Below the pieces are notes generated by a model that was not told the DNA's origin, made no database searches, and saw nothing but the letters and a program-made list of their open reading frames with translations. Position numbers and translations under genes: made by a program. Below, one piece after another: positions 17,201 through 25,266 of a stretch of DNA of 36,573 bases (within the stretch, counting starts at the first letter, position 1; every line of letters begins with the position of its first letter). Source of the stretch: Mucilaginibacter sp. MD40 (GTDB lineage: Bacteria > Bacteroidota > Bacteroidia > Sphingobacteriales > Sphingobacteriaceae). The DNA lies in assembly GCF_002288635.1 (NCBI RefSeq), contig NZ_NRSW01000001.1:1358924-1395496 (forward strand), read 5' to 3'.

Positions 17201-18217
17201 CTATAAAAAAAGCAGGGCCGCCGTTTTAGCGGCAGCCCTGCTTTTGTATAAAAAATATTTATTCGGCAAGTTGGGCCTTGCTTTTTTAGTTACGTTAACC
17301 GGTTGCGGCACTTTTACATAGTAGCCGGTGCCGTCGTATACACGTTTACGCGGGTGTGCCTTGCAGGCATCGCTGCAGCAGCCTTCCATTGCTTCGCCGC
17401 ACTCATCGCACTGCGTAAAGTGCTCGTTGCACTCCGGGTTGGCGCAATTGATCATTTTTGGCGTAGTTTTACCGCAGTTGCGGCAGGTAGATATCACCAC
17501 CGGGTTTACGCTGTTAACATCAACCGACAGGCGATTATCAAACACATAACATTTGCCCTCAAAATCTTTCCCGCCGGCTTCCTTGCCATATTTGATGATA
17601 CCGCCATGCAACTGGTAAACGTTTTTAAAACCTTCGTGCAATAACAAAGCGGAAGCCTTTTCGCACTTGATACCGCCGGTGCAATAAGTGAGTATCTTTT
17701 TATCTTTATACTTGGCCAGTTCGTTGATCATGGCCGGGAAATCGCGGAAGTTCTCAATATCCAGTGTTACGGCGTTCTTGAATTTACCCAGGGAGTGCTC
17801 GTAGTTGGAACGCACATCCAGCACCACCACATCGTCGCGGTCCTTCATTTCCATGAACTCTTTGGGCTCCAGGTGTATACCGGTACGTTGCTTGGGGTCA
17901 ATAATGTTAGGGTCGCGCAGGCCGGAGTGTACGATCTCTGATTTGTAGCGAACGTGCATTTTTACAAACGAAGGCTCATCCACCTCATCCACCTTGAAAT
18001 CGGTTTTAGCGAAACGTTCATCGGCCAATACAGCGTCCATATAGGCCTGGCAAGCTTCGGGCGTGCCGGATACCGTGCCGTTCAAACCTTCATCGGCAAC
18101 AATGATGCGGCCGGTTAGCCCCAGTTCTTTACAAAAATTTAAATGGTCGGCTGCAAATTGCTCGCCGTTCTCTATTGTTGAATAACAATAGTACAGTAGG
18201 GTGTTATACTTTGCCAT
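17201..18217 (-). CDS. trhO: Rhodanese-domain tRNA uridine(34) hydroxylase, TrhO/YceA type
   Basis: Oxygen-dependent hydroxylation of tRNA U34 is the role known for this family. It has the N-terminal acylphosphatase-like half, a rhodanese domain with the active-site loop LTYCTGGIKCEKASALL, and a Cys-rich tail (CRNCGKTTPKMINCANPEC, then CDECGEAMEGCCSDAC) typical of the longer members. The last 17 or so codons are odd: they run through the terminator hairpin at 17203-17242. Adding one A to the A6 tract (plus-strand T6, 17282-17287) would give the ending TKKSKAQLAE with a stop at 17259-17261, before the hairpin. I therefore suspect a one-base deletion, real or from sequencing. The catalytic part is unaffected. 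A -7-like TAATTTTG reads at 18265-18258. Confidence 0.9.
   Translation of the reverse strand: MAKYNTLLYYCYSTIENGEQFAADHLNFCKELGLTGRIIVADEGLNGTVSGTPEACQAYMDAVLADERFAKTDFKVDEVDEPSFVKMHVRYKSEIVHSGLRDPNIIDPKQRTGIHLEPKEFMEMKDRDDVVVLDVRSNYEHSLGKFKNAVTLDIENFRDFPAMINELAKYKDKKILTYCTGGIKCEKASALLLHEGFKNVYQLHGGIIKYGKEAGGKDFEGKCYVFDNRLSVDVNSVNPVVISTCRNCGKTTPKMINCANPECNEHFTQCDECGEAMEGCCSDACKAHPRKRVYDGTGYYVKVPQPVNVTKKARPNLPNKYFLYKSRAAAKTAALLFL
17203..17242 (-). terminator. Terminator overlapping the 3' end of trhO
   Basis: Stem AGCAGGGC (17211-17218)/GCCCTGCT (17235-17242) plus inner GCCG (17220-17223)/CGGC (17230-17233), followed on the minus strand by a T run (17210-17205). It lies inside the annotated reading frame, which is unusual. 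Confidence 0.88.
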
Positions 18218-18274
18218 AAGATCATCGATACTGCTGCAAACAGTGTTAAATGAGCCGCAAAATTAAGGTTTTTT

Positions 18275-18331
18275 GGTGAAAGGTAAAAGGCAAAACGTTT
18301 CTGTAATATTTTGATCCTTTTACCCTTCACC
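18275..18331. terminator. Inverted repeat between trhO and the DUF5686 gene
   Basis: GGTGAAAGGTAAAAGG (18275-18290) pairs with CCTTTTACCCTTCACC (18316-18331) with a single G-T wobble. The loop is 25 nt. It is probably the transcription end of the minus-strand gene above trhO, or an intergenic element; it is not a canonical GC-rich terminator. Confidence 0.4.
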
Positions 18332-18347
18332 TTTAACCTTTCAGCCT

Positions 18348-20822
18348 TTAACGGATCCCGTAAAATATCCTGAACCCCTGGATATATTTTTTATCACCCG
18401 CGAATGAGATACCATAATCAACCCGGAAGAACAGGCGTTGGATACCCACATAAAATTCGGAGTAGTTAGGGTTGTTCTTTTCTGTTAGATAGTTGGCCCC
18501 GATGATCTCCTCTATCTTCAACTTGCGTAAGAACGGTATGCGGCTAAAGAATGCCCCGGCGAAGTTGTGCTGATAGTGTGCTTCAAGATAGGCATCGTTT
18601 GAGCTGAACTGGTAGAATGGTAAAAAGTGGAAGCTGCCGATGTACGTAGGGTCGAACGTTAAACCCTGGTTACCCAGGAAGTGATTGTAATCCATAAAAT
18701 ACAGCGTTTTGCGATTGAGGAAATCGCCGGCTGATATTTTGAACGACGAATAACCTGTTAAACCCATCTGTATGTGGTCCTGGCTAATATCTAATGATAC
18801 AAAATCATAATTTACATCAGACCCAAACACGTTGTTAATGCCCTTGCGGTAGTTAAGTACCACCTTTGGGTAGCGCGAAGGCATAATGGTACGCCCATCC
18901 GGCCTGGTAAGGTAACGCTGGCCAAAAGTAAACTCCAGCGCTGTTTTAAAGGTTAAAGCGTTATGCTCGGGAAAAAGAAACGAGCGGTCATCAGCAGGCG
19001 CGTCAGGCGCAAGCGGGTTATTGGAGGTGTACTCCTTGGCGTTTGAATTAAAAATATGCTGGAACGAGGTGTTGTACAGCTGCCTGCGTTTAGAGTATTC
19101 GAGGCTCGAAGTCCACAAAATACCGTTCGCCAGTTCGCGCTCGTAACCAAAGTTGGCGTACTGGTTGCGGTAATACTTTACATAGTTGTTCTCATACAGC
19201 AGCGAGCTAAGCGTATTGAACCAAAGCGAACGGGTGCCCACGTTGTTCAGGTCCATTACTTCGGCACCGAAATTGGTAAATATGCGGCCGCGCTTAAGCG
19301 GGTCAAACAAATACTCGGCATGCACGCTGGGGCTTACCAGCTTGCTCGAAAACCCATAATGGAAAGATGGGGTAATGCTGTAATATTTAAGGTTATCAAA
19401 CTTTTTGGTGTAGGTAACCGGCAGGTCTATCCCCCAACCCTCAACCGTGTTGTAAAATACGCTGCGGTACAGCGGCGGCAGGCTGAACGATTCTTTGGTG
19501 CGGCGGTTTTTGGCCTCGTAGCCAAATATGGTATAGCTTAACGGACTGAATTTGTTATTGGCGCGCTGTAACGAATCCAGATAAGGATCGGAGTGCTGCA
19601 GGGTAAATATGCTATCCTTTTTGCGGTAGTCACGAAACTCCTGCGGGGTTAGTGGTACCGGGCGTACCTCGTTCCAGTAGGCTGATGATTTGCTGTTGGC
19701 AGCGGTATCAACCTTAAGTACTTCGCCGTTAAAAAAGCCATCGGGGAAGGTTTGGTCTATTTTATAATTGTTATAAATGCCTAAATAATAACCGGCGAAT
19801 TTAAAGCCCAGTACAGCTCCCTGGTAATTGTACTGGATAGATGCCGGCAGCCATACGCTATCCTTAACCGGGATGTATTGCTGGCTGATAGACAGGGTAT
19901 CTATAAGGTTGATGTTATCGTTTTCCTGCGTTAAATAAATATCCGCGCTGTAGATGCGCCAGTCGCCATCCACTATGTATAAATAGCCCCTGAATGTTGA
20001 GGAATGTTTGGCTTTGGGCAATATGGCAATTTTGTGAATGGTGCGGTTGTTAGATACGGTAGTACCGGTAAGGCGGTAGCGATAATATTTAAAGGCGTTA
20101 TCGGCCACCGGCGATACGAAGCCGCGGCTGCGCAAACCCTCTATGTAAAAGATGTTCTGATAGATGTTCAACTGCAGATCTGAAGCTTTGTTGTAGCTGA
20201 ATGCCGGGCTGCCACCGGTATTTTTAGACGCGATGGTGATCTCCTTGAACTTATCGGGCCGTTGCAGGTTAAATTCAGATATCGACTCCGACTGGTAAAG
20301 TATACCACGGCCGGCCGAATCTAAATCGAGCTGTTTGATCACCGGGCTGCTCATTAATGATTTGGGTGCTTTGGTTAAACGCTGTTCGCCCTTAATGTAT
20401 ACCTGGCAGGTGTAGGTTTTAAACTCGTTCATGTGCCGTTCGCGGTTGGCCAGTACCTGGCGCATAATAGCCATGCCACGGTCTGTTTTACGGTTATAGG
20501 CAGCGGTGTCCTCACGGCTAAATATCTCGTCTTCCAGTTGTACGTTCAGGGTTTCATCATGGTTGGTAATGGTAACAGGCACCATTTTTTCGCGGTAGCC
20601 CACATACCGGTAAACAATGTTATAGTTGCCAGGCTCCAGCTTAAACTGGTAGCGGCCCTGTTCATTAGCCGTTGTGCCGTAGGTAGAGTTACGTATATAT
20701 ACCGACGTAAAAGATACACGCTCGCCTTTTGAGCCGGTTATGTAGCCTGTAAGCATATACTGCTGCGCGGTAGCAGCCATGCCAACAGTGCTGAGTAACA
20801 GTATTAGTAAGTATCTTATCAT
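18348..20822 (-). CDS. DUF5686 outer-membrane protein with carboxypeptidase-regulatory-like domain
   Basis: An 824-residue protein. The start MIRYLLILLLSTVGMAATAQ gives a clean signal peptide. In-frame codons continue 49 residues further upstream but encode no credible leader and run into the region upstream of kbl, so I reject them. After the signal, a CarboxypepD_reg-like beta-sandwich (about 21-110, GYITGSKGERVSFTSVYIRNSTYGTTANEQGRYQF) precedes the long DUF5686 region. The C-terminal half has alternating aromatic strands (YFMDYNHFLGNQGLTFDPTYIGSFHFLPFYQF) and ends in GFRIFYGIR, consistent with a beta-barrel. The biochemical role is unknown. It is a lone gene, divergent from kbl across about 130 bp. 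Confidence 0.85.
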   Translation of the reverse strand: MIRYLLILLLSTVGMAATAQQYMLTGYITGSKGERVSFTSVYIRNSTYGTTANEQGRYQFKLEPGNYNIVYRYVGYREKMVPVTITNHDETLNVQLEDEIFSREDTAAYNRKTDRGMAIMRQVLANRERHMNEFKTYTCQVYIKGEQRLTKAPKSLMSSPVIKQLDLDSAGRGILYQSESISEFNLQRPDKFKEITIASKNTGGSPAFSYNKASDLQLNIYQNIFYIEGLRSRGFVSPVADNAFKYYRYRLTGTTVSNNRTIHKIAILPKAKHSSTFRGYLYIVDGDWRIYSADIYLTQENDNINLIDTLSISQQYIPVKDSVWLPASIQYNYQGAVLGFKFAGYYLGIYNNYKIDQTFPDGFFNGEVLKVDTAANSKSSAYWNEVRPVPLTPQEFRDYRKKDSIFTLQHSDPYLDSLQRANNKFSPLSYTIFGYEAKNRRTKESFSLPPLYRSVFYNTVEGWGIDLPVTYTKKFDNLKYYSITPSFHYGFSSKLVSPSVHAEYLFDPLKRGRIFTNFGAEVMDLNNVGTRSLWFNTLSSLLYENNYVKYYRNQYANFGYERELANGILWTSSLEYSKRRQLYNTSFQHIFNSNAKEYTSNNPLAPDAPADDRSFLFPEHNALTFKTALEFTFGQRYLTRPDGRTIMPSRYPKVVLNYRKGINNVFGSDVNYDFVSLDISQDHIQMGLTGYSSFKISAGDFLNRKTLYFMDYNHFLGNQGLTFDPTYIGSFHFLPFYQFSSNDAYLEAHYQHNFAGAFFSRIPFLRKLKIEEIIGANYLTEKNNPNYSEFYVGIQRLFFRVDYGISFAGDKKYIQGFRIFYGIR

Positions 20823-20951
20823 GGGAAATTTTCCTACATAATATAAAATAAGTGTTAAATGTTTGTTTTGCGCTATATAAATATAAAATGTTGCCATGGT
20901 AAAGTTCAATTGCTTGTTAATTCCTAATTTTACGGCTTTAAACAAAATAAC

Positions 20952-22142
20952 ATGTACAATACACTGCAACCGGTTTTACAAAAAGAACTTGCTGACATTG
21001 AAGCGGCAGGCCTATACAAAAAGGAACGTATCATTACCTCACCCCAGGGTGCCGATATTACAGTGCAGGGCGGTAAAGAAGTAATTAACTTTTGCGCTAA
21101 TAATTACCTGGGCTTATCCGGCAACGCCAAAGTGGTACAGGCTGCTAAAGATGCCATGGATACGCACGGCTACGGCTTGTCATCAGTGAGGTTCATTTGC
21201 GGTACGCAGGATATTCACAAACAACTGGAACAAAAGATAGCCGAGTTTTTAGGTACGGAAGATACCATACTTTATGCCGCGGCTTTTGATGCCAACGGTG
21301 GTGTTTTTGAACCTCTGTTTAATGAGCAGGACGCCATCATCTCCGACGAGCTGAATCACGCTTCTATTATTGATGGGGTGCGCCTTTGCAAGGCACAGCG
21401 CCACCGCTATAAACACGATGATATGGCCGACCTGGAAGAAAAGCTGAAAGCTACACAGGAACTGCGCCACCGTATTATTGTTACCGATGGCGCTTTCTCT
21501 ATGGATGGCACCATAGCGCAGTTGGATAAAATTTGCGCGCTGGCCGAGCAGTACAACGCCCTGGTGATGATAGACGAAAGCCATTGCAGCGGCTTTATGG
21601 GAAAAACCGGCAGGGGCACGCATGAGCACCACAATGTAATGGGTAAGATAGATATTATTACCGGTACGTTGGGTAAAGCTTTGGGTGGCGCGTCGGGTGG
21701 GTTTACCTCCGGCCGTAAAGAGATCATTGATATGCTGCGCCAGCGTTCAAGGCCATATCTGTTCAGTAACACTTTGGCCCCGGCTATTACCGGTGCGTCT
21801 ATTGCCGTACTGGATATGCTGAGCGAAACCACCGACCTGCGCGATAAACTGGAAAGCAATACCAAATATTTCCGCGAGAAAATGACCGCGGCAGGTTTTG
21901 ATATTAAACCGGGCGTACACCCCATAGTACCGGTAATGCTTTATGATGCCAAGCTGGCACAGGAGTTTGCCGCCAAAATGCTGGACGAAGGTATTTATGT
22001 GATCGGTTTTTACTATCCGGTAGTACCGCAGGGCAAGGCGCGTATACGTGTGCAAATTTCTGCCGCGCATGATGTACACCACCTGGATAAAGCCATTGCC
22101 GCCTTTACCAAAGTAGGTAAGGAGTTAGGGGTTCTTAAATAA
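20952..22142 (+). CDS. kbl: Glycine C-acetyltransferase (2-amino-3-ketobutyrate CoA ligase)
   Basis: A PLP-dependent alpha-oxoamine synthase that cleaves 2-amino-3-ketobutyrate with CoA to glycine and acetyl-CoA, the second step of threonine degradation. The 396-residue protein follows E. coli Kbl along its whole length: [44 protein letters not shown] and [20 protein letters not shown] contacts are in place: His136 (NHAS), Asp208 and His211 (DESH), and the Schiff-base Lys242 in [14 protein letters not shown]. The segment after His reads CSGF where E. coli has AVGF. No threonine dehydrogenase gene is in the window. The high similarity to Kbl makes other family members (serine palmitoyltransferase, AONS) unlikely. 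Confidence 0.95.
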   Translation: MYNTLQPVLQKELADIEAAGLYKKERIITSPQGADITVQGGKEVINFCANNYLGLSGNAKVVQAAKDAMDTHGYGLSSVRFICGTQDIHKQLEQKIAEFLGTEDTILYAAAFDANGGVFEPLFNEQDAIISDELNHASIIDGVRLCKAQRHRYKHDDMADLEEKLKATQELRHRIIVTDGAFSMDGTIAQLDKICALAEQYNALVMIDESHCSGFMGKTGRGTHEHHNVMGKIDIITGTLGKALGGASGGFTSGRKEIIDMLRQRSRPYLFSNTLAPAITGASIAVLDMLSETTDLRDKLESNTKYFREKMTAAGFDIKPGVHPIVPVMLYDAKLAQEFAAKMLDEGIYVIGFYYPVVPQGKARIRVQISAAHDVHHLDKAIAAFTKVGKELGVLK

Positions 22143-22150
22143 TTACGTGT

Positions 22151-22158
22151 TATATTTG
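22151..22158 (+). promoter_or_regulatory. Possible -7 element of pheS
   Basis: TATATTTG matches TAnnTTTG and lies 26 nt before the pheS ATG in the 42-bp gap after kbl. No matching -33 is seen, so pheS may also be read through from kbl. Confidence 0.4.
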
Positions 22159-22184
22159 TAATTACATTTTTTGAAAGCTGCATA

Positions 22185-23219
22185 ATGCAAGAGAAAATAG
22201 ATCAGTATACGGCCGATATTCTAGCTTTTTCGCCGGCTAACGCCGACGAACTGGAGGCCTTCCGCATAAAGTATTTAGGCACCAAGGGTTTGATAAAAGA
22301 CCTTTTTGAAGAGTTTAAAACCGTCGGCCCTGAAGAAAAGCGTGTTTTCGGCAAGGTGCTTAACCAGTTTAAGCAAATGGCCGAAGGTAAATATGCCGAA
22401 CTGAAAGAAAGTTTAGACTCAGGCGCTAAAACCCAGGACTTAGGGCTCGACCTTACTTTACCCGGCGATGGCTTTGAGGTTGGTTCGCGCCACCCGCTGT
22501 CATTGGTACGTAACGAGATCATTGATATCTTTAAACGTTTAGGTTTCGTAGTGGCCGAAGGCCCGGAGATTGAGGACGACTGGCATAACTTTTCGGCGCT
22601 TAACTTCCCGCAGGAACACCCGGCGCGCGATATGCAGGATACCTTCTTCATCCGCAAAGGTGATGGCAGCGACGATATCGCCCTGCGTACCCACACCTCA
22701 TCGGTACAGGTACGTATGATGGAGAACGGTAAACCGCCGTTCCGTGCCATTATGCCTGGCCGCGTTTACCGTAACGAGGCCATATCCGCCCGTGCGCATT
22801 GCTTCTTCCACCAGGTAGAGGGTTTATATGTGGATGAGAATGTTTCCTTTGCTGATCTGAAGCAAACGCTTTTCCACTTTGTGCAGGAGCTTTATGGCGA
22901 GGGTACCAAAGTGCGTTTCCGCCCGTCGTATTTTCCGTTCACAGAGCCGTCGGCAGAGATGGATATCTCCTGCACCATTTGTAAAGGTGATGGATGTAAC
23001 ATGTGTAAATACACCGGCTGGGTAGAAATTTTGGGTTGCGGTATGGTTGACCCTAACGTATTGGAAAATTGCGGTATCGACAGTAAAAAATACACCGGCT
23101 TTGCCTTTGGTATGGGTATAGAGCGTATCACCAACCTCAAGTATGTGATCCGCGACCTGCGCCTGTTCTCTGAAAACGATGTGCGTTTCCTTAAACAGTT
23201 CCAAACGGATATTATATAA
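22185..23219 (+). CDS. pheS: Phenylalanine--tRNA ligase alpha subunit
   Basis: Class II synthetase subunit that, with PheT, charges tRNA-Phe. At 344 residues it is the usual length. The N-terminal coiled coil (about 1-85) is followed by the catalytic core: HPLSLVRNEIIDIFKRLGFVVAEGPEIEDDWHNF; motif 2 around GRVYRNEAISARAHCFFHQVEGLYV; FRPSYFPFTEPSAEMD; the Cys-containing CTICKGDGCNMCKYTGWVEILGCGMVDPNVL; and motif 3 GFAFGMGIERITNLKY. The alpha subunit is alone here; pheT is not in the window. The stop is one base before the ATG of the next small lipoprotein gene, so the two share a transcript. Confidence 0.97.
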   Translation: MQEKIDQYTADILAFSPANADELEAFRIKYLGTKGLIKDLFEEFKTVGPEEKRVFGKVLNQFKQMAEGKYAELKESLDSGAKTQDLGLDLTLPGDGFEVGSRHPLSLVRNEIIDIFKRLGFVVAEGPEIEDDWHNFSALNFPQEHPARDMQDTFFIRKGDGSDDIALRTHTSSVQVRMMENGKPPFRAIMPGRVYRNEAISARAHCFFHQVEGLYVDENVSFADLKQTLFHFVQELYGEGTKVRFRPSYFPFTEPSAEMDISCTICKGDGCNMCKYTGWVEILGCGMVDPNVLENCGIDSKKYTGFAFGMGIERITNLKYVIRDLRLFSENDVRFLKQFQTDII

Positions 23220-23220
23220 C

Positions 23221-23634
23221 ATGAGGCGTTTACTGCTACCGGTTTTATTGAGCATGCTGCTATGCGCGTGCGCTAAAACCGGTAGCGTAGTGCCCAGCGT
23301 GCCGGTAAACTTCCGGATACCGAAAACCGACCCAAGGGTACAGGCGCTTAACGCACCAGGTGGCGCGGTGACTATATCGGGAGTTGGGGTAGCGGGTATT
23401 ATTATTTATAGACGCATTGATGGCAGCTACGCCTCATATGATCGTTGCAGCAGCTATCAGCCCGAAAAACAATGCGCGGTAAATATTGATACCAACGGCA
23501 TCACCGTTACCGACCCTTGCAGCGGGTCCAAATTTTCGCTGGAAGATGGTGGGCCTGTTAAGGCGCCTGCCACCAAATATCTGCGTGCTTATCTTGTAAA
23601 TACCACGCAATTTGAGATATTTGTTTCAAACTGA
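23221..23634 (+). CDS. Small Rieske-like lipoprotein lacking the cluster ligands
   Basis: A 137-residue protein starting one base after the pheS stop. It has a lipoprotein signal (MRRLLLPVLLSMLLCACAKTG, lipobox LCAC or LLCA). The remainder has the outline of a Rieske fold: YDRCSSYQPEKQCAVNI where a Rieske has CxH, and DPCSGSKFSLEDGGPVKAPATKYLRAYLV where it has CxxHGSxFdl. The Cys residues persist but the two His ligands do not, so a normal 2Fe-2S Rieske centre is not expected; the paired Cys may form disulphides instead. Similar small lipoproteins occur in other Bacteroidota. Function unknown. Position links its expression to pheS. Confidence 0.75.
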   Translation: MRRLLLPVLLSMLLCACAKTGSVVPSVPVNFRIPKTDPRVQALNAPGGAVTISGVGVAGIIIYRRIDGSYASYDRCSSYQPEKQCAVNIDTNGITVTDPCSGSKFSLEDGGPVKAPATKYLRAYLVNTTQFEIFVSN

Positions 23635-23637
23635 TTA

Positions 23638-24216
23638 ATGGAAGCCGATAAAATTAAAGAAAGCATTAAGCGCGCAGCGCAGGATCTGTTCCGTAAATTC
23701 GGGTACCATAAAACAAGTGTAAACGAAATTGCCAAACGCGCCAAAATAGCCAAAGCCACTATTTACAAATACTTTAACAGCAAGGAAGACGTATTGCATG
23801 TGCTGCTGATGGACTATATACAGGTAAGTGTTGACGAACTGATAGCCAATTCGAACGAACTGGATGAGGAGAGCCACCTCAGCAACCTCATCATGAAAAC
23901 CTGCCGCCTTTCCTACACCGTTTGTAATGAATTCATCGGCTGGGATTTTATCCGCGAAAGCACCAACTCGCAGGAATTTTTAAAAAACCTCTCTAACGAA
24001 TTGGAAGAACTCCTGGTACATTCCTTTACCCAGGGCGTAGGGGCACAGTCCGGCCAAAATTACCAGCAACGCATCCGTTTCCTCATCAAATGCAGCAAAA
24101 ATATCGTGTTCAGCTTCGCGTTTACCTCAGTAAGCGATAGCGATGTGCGCAAGAATTTTGTGTCTTTCCAGAAAGAGATATTACCTTACTTGGTGAAGGC
24201 GGCTATACAGGTTTAA
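23638..24216 (+). CDS. TetR/AcrR family transcriptional regulator
   Basis: A 192-residue regulator. The N-terminal TetR helix-turn-helix is clear: AAQDLFRKFGYHKTSVNEIAKRAKIAKATIYKYFNSKEDVLHVLL (residues about 10-55). The C-terminal ligand domain (about 60-192) is divergent, with a predicted helical bundle around EESHLSNLIMKTCRLSYTVCNEFIGWDF. It starts four bases after the previous stop codon, so it is probably the tail gene of the pheS transcript. The next gene (24284) has its own palindromic control site, so this regulator's target is not obvious from position. No ligand can be inferred. Confidence 0.92.
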   Translation: MEADKIKESIKRAAQDLFRKFGYHKTSVNEIAKRAKIAKATIYKYFNSKEDVLHVLLMDYIQVSVDELIANSNELDEESHLSNLIMKTCRLSYTVCNEFIGWDFIRESTNSQEFLKNLSNELEELLVHSFTQGVGAQSGQNYQQRIRFLIKCSKNIVFSFAFTSVSDSDVRKNFVSFQKEILPYLVKAAIQV

Positions 24217-24257
24217 ATTTTAATACATTTTATTTGGAAGCTATCTTTTTAATTATT

Positions 24258-24280
24258 TACTTTGAATATCAAAGTACTTT
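24258..24280 (+). promoter_or_regulatory. Palindromic operator 1 (CreD operon)
   Basis: TACTTTGA-ATA-TCAAAGTA (24258-24276) is a perfect inverted repeat that overlaps the palindrome AAAGTACTTT (24271-24280). It ends three bases before the GTG start of the first gene. A near copy stands before creD (25237-25260). Confidence 0.65.
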
Positions 24281-24283
24281 TAA

Positions 24284-24916
24284 GTGAAAGAAAGCGATAT
24301 CCAAAACGACCTGACCTCTATCCGCAGCATGATGGAGCGTTCCTCAAAATTCATCTCGCTGAGCGGCCTTAGCGGTGTGCTGGCGGGTATTTACGCGTTA
24401 ATAGGCGCGGTATGGGCTTATACCATTGTTTATGGTACAGGCGGTTTCTTTAGCTACCGCGATTATGTGATTGAAAATGTTCCGGCTTCGCCGGAGCGGT
24501 TGATGAAGCTTATAGGTATTGCTTTAGGTGTTTTAGTAGCATCCGTTACTACGGGCATTATATTAACCATACGCAAAGCCAGGCAAAAAGGCCAAAGCGT
24601 TTGGGGGCGTACCAGCAGGCAGTTATTGTACAACATGTGCGTGCCGTTGTTTACCGGCGGGGCGTTGATATTGATACTCATTTGGCGCGGATACTTCGGC
24701 GTGGTAGCCCCGGCGTCGCTCATTTTTTATGGATTGGCTTTAATCAATGCCAGCAGCATCACTTTTAAGGATATTCACTATTTAGGTATCTCTGATATAT
24801 TGTTAGGTTTGCTGGCCGCTATTATGCCGGGCTACGGCTTAATTTTTTGGGTAATTGGGTTTGGTTTGCTGCATATTGTTTACGGCAGCGTGATGTACTT
24901 TAAATACGACCGGTGA
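24284..24916 (+). CDS. Multi-span membrane protein of the wHTH-CreD operon
   Basis: A 210-residue membrane protein with a GTG start and a short charged N-terminus (KESDIQNDLTSIRSMMERSSKFISLSG). Five to six membrane helices follow: about 25-50 (GVLAGIYALIGAVWAYTIVYG), 70-90 (LIGIALGVLVASVTTGIILTI), 115-130, 140-160 and two near the C-terminus (ISDILLGLLAAIMPGYGLIFWVIGFGLLHIVYG). No catalytic domain is recognised. The stop overlaps the start of the winged-helix gene by four bases (GTGA), so the two are translationally coupled. A role as sensor or partner of that regulator is inference from coupling. Confidence 0.85.
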   Translation: MKESDIQNDLTSIRSMMERSSKFISLSGLSGVLAGIYALIGAVWAYTIVYGTGGFFSYRDYVIENVPASPERLMKLIGIALGVLVASVTTGIILTIRKARQKGQSVWGRTSRQLLYNMCVPLFTGGALILILIWRGYFGVVAPASLIFYGLALINASSITFKDIHYLGISDILLGLLAAIMPGYGLIFWVIGFGLLHIVYGSVMYFKYDR

Positions 24917-25212
24917 AACTTCCATTTGAAAAACTCGACAAAGCGTTTGAGAACCGCCTGAGGCTCCAGATTATGAGCATCCTGGTGGTGAACGAGCGTT
25001 ACGACTTTAACTCGCTTAAAGAGCTGCTGGACGTTACCGACGGTAACCTGGCATCGCACCTTAAAGCTTTAGAGAAAGAACAATATATTACCGTGCATAA
25101 AGCATTTTTAGGGCGCAAGCCCAATACCAACTACGCAGCCAGCGAACAGGGTAAACTTGCCTTTAAGCAGCATTTGGATGCATTGGAACAAATTATAAAA
25201 CAGCAGAAATAG
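24913..25212 (+). CDS. Winged-helix transcriptional regulator (CreD-associated)
   Basis: A 99-residue, single-domain winged helix-turn-helix protein, GTG start. Recognition region: RYDFNSLKELLDVTDGNLASHLKALEKEQYITVHKAFLGRKPNTNYAASEQGKLAFKQH, where GNLASHLKALE is the likely recognition helix and HKAFLGRKPNTNY the wing. It resembles the MarR/ArsR-like 'winged helix DNA-binding domain' family (HTH_27) found next to CreD in many Bacteroidota. It is the obvious candidate to bind the two palindromes at 24258-24280 and 25237-25260, which would make the operon self-regulated; that is inference. No cofactor-binding Cys or His pattern is seen. Confidence 0.88.
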   Translation: MKLPFEKLDKAFENRLRLQIMSILVVNERYDFNSLKELLDVTDGNLASHLKALEKEQYITVHKAFLGRKPNTNYAASEQGKLAFKQHLDALEQIIKQQK

Positions 25213-25236
25213 GGAAAGCTATATTTTTTTGCCTAT

Positions 25237-25260
25237 TAACTTTGAAATACAAAGTACTTT
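25237..25260 (+). promoter_or_regulatory. Palindromic operator 2 with embedded -7 element, before creD
   Basis: ACTTTG-AAATA-CAAAGT (25239-25255) followed by AAAGTACTTT (25251-25260) repeats the layout of operator 1. It contains TAACTTTG (25237-25244), a match to the -7 consensus, so binding here would block RNA polymerase. The creD ATG follows six bases later. Confidence 0.65.
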
Positions 25261-25266
25261 TTAGAT

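Noticed and set aside
19056..19541. 161-codon plus-strand frame opposite the DUF5686 gene
   Set aside because: It is the complement of a well-supported gene and shows no domain; the same judgement applies to the antisense frames in kbl and pheS (21407-21925, 22202-22750).
20823..20969. 49-residue extension of the DUF5686 protein
   Set aside because: The signal peptide begins at 20822; the extension overlaps the start of kbl and lacks any export or domain signal.
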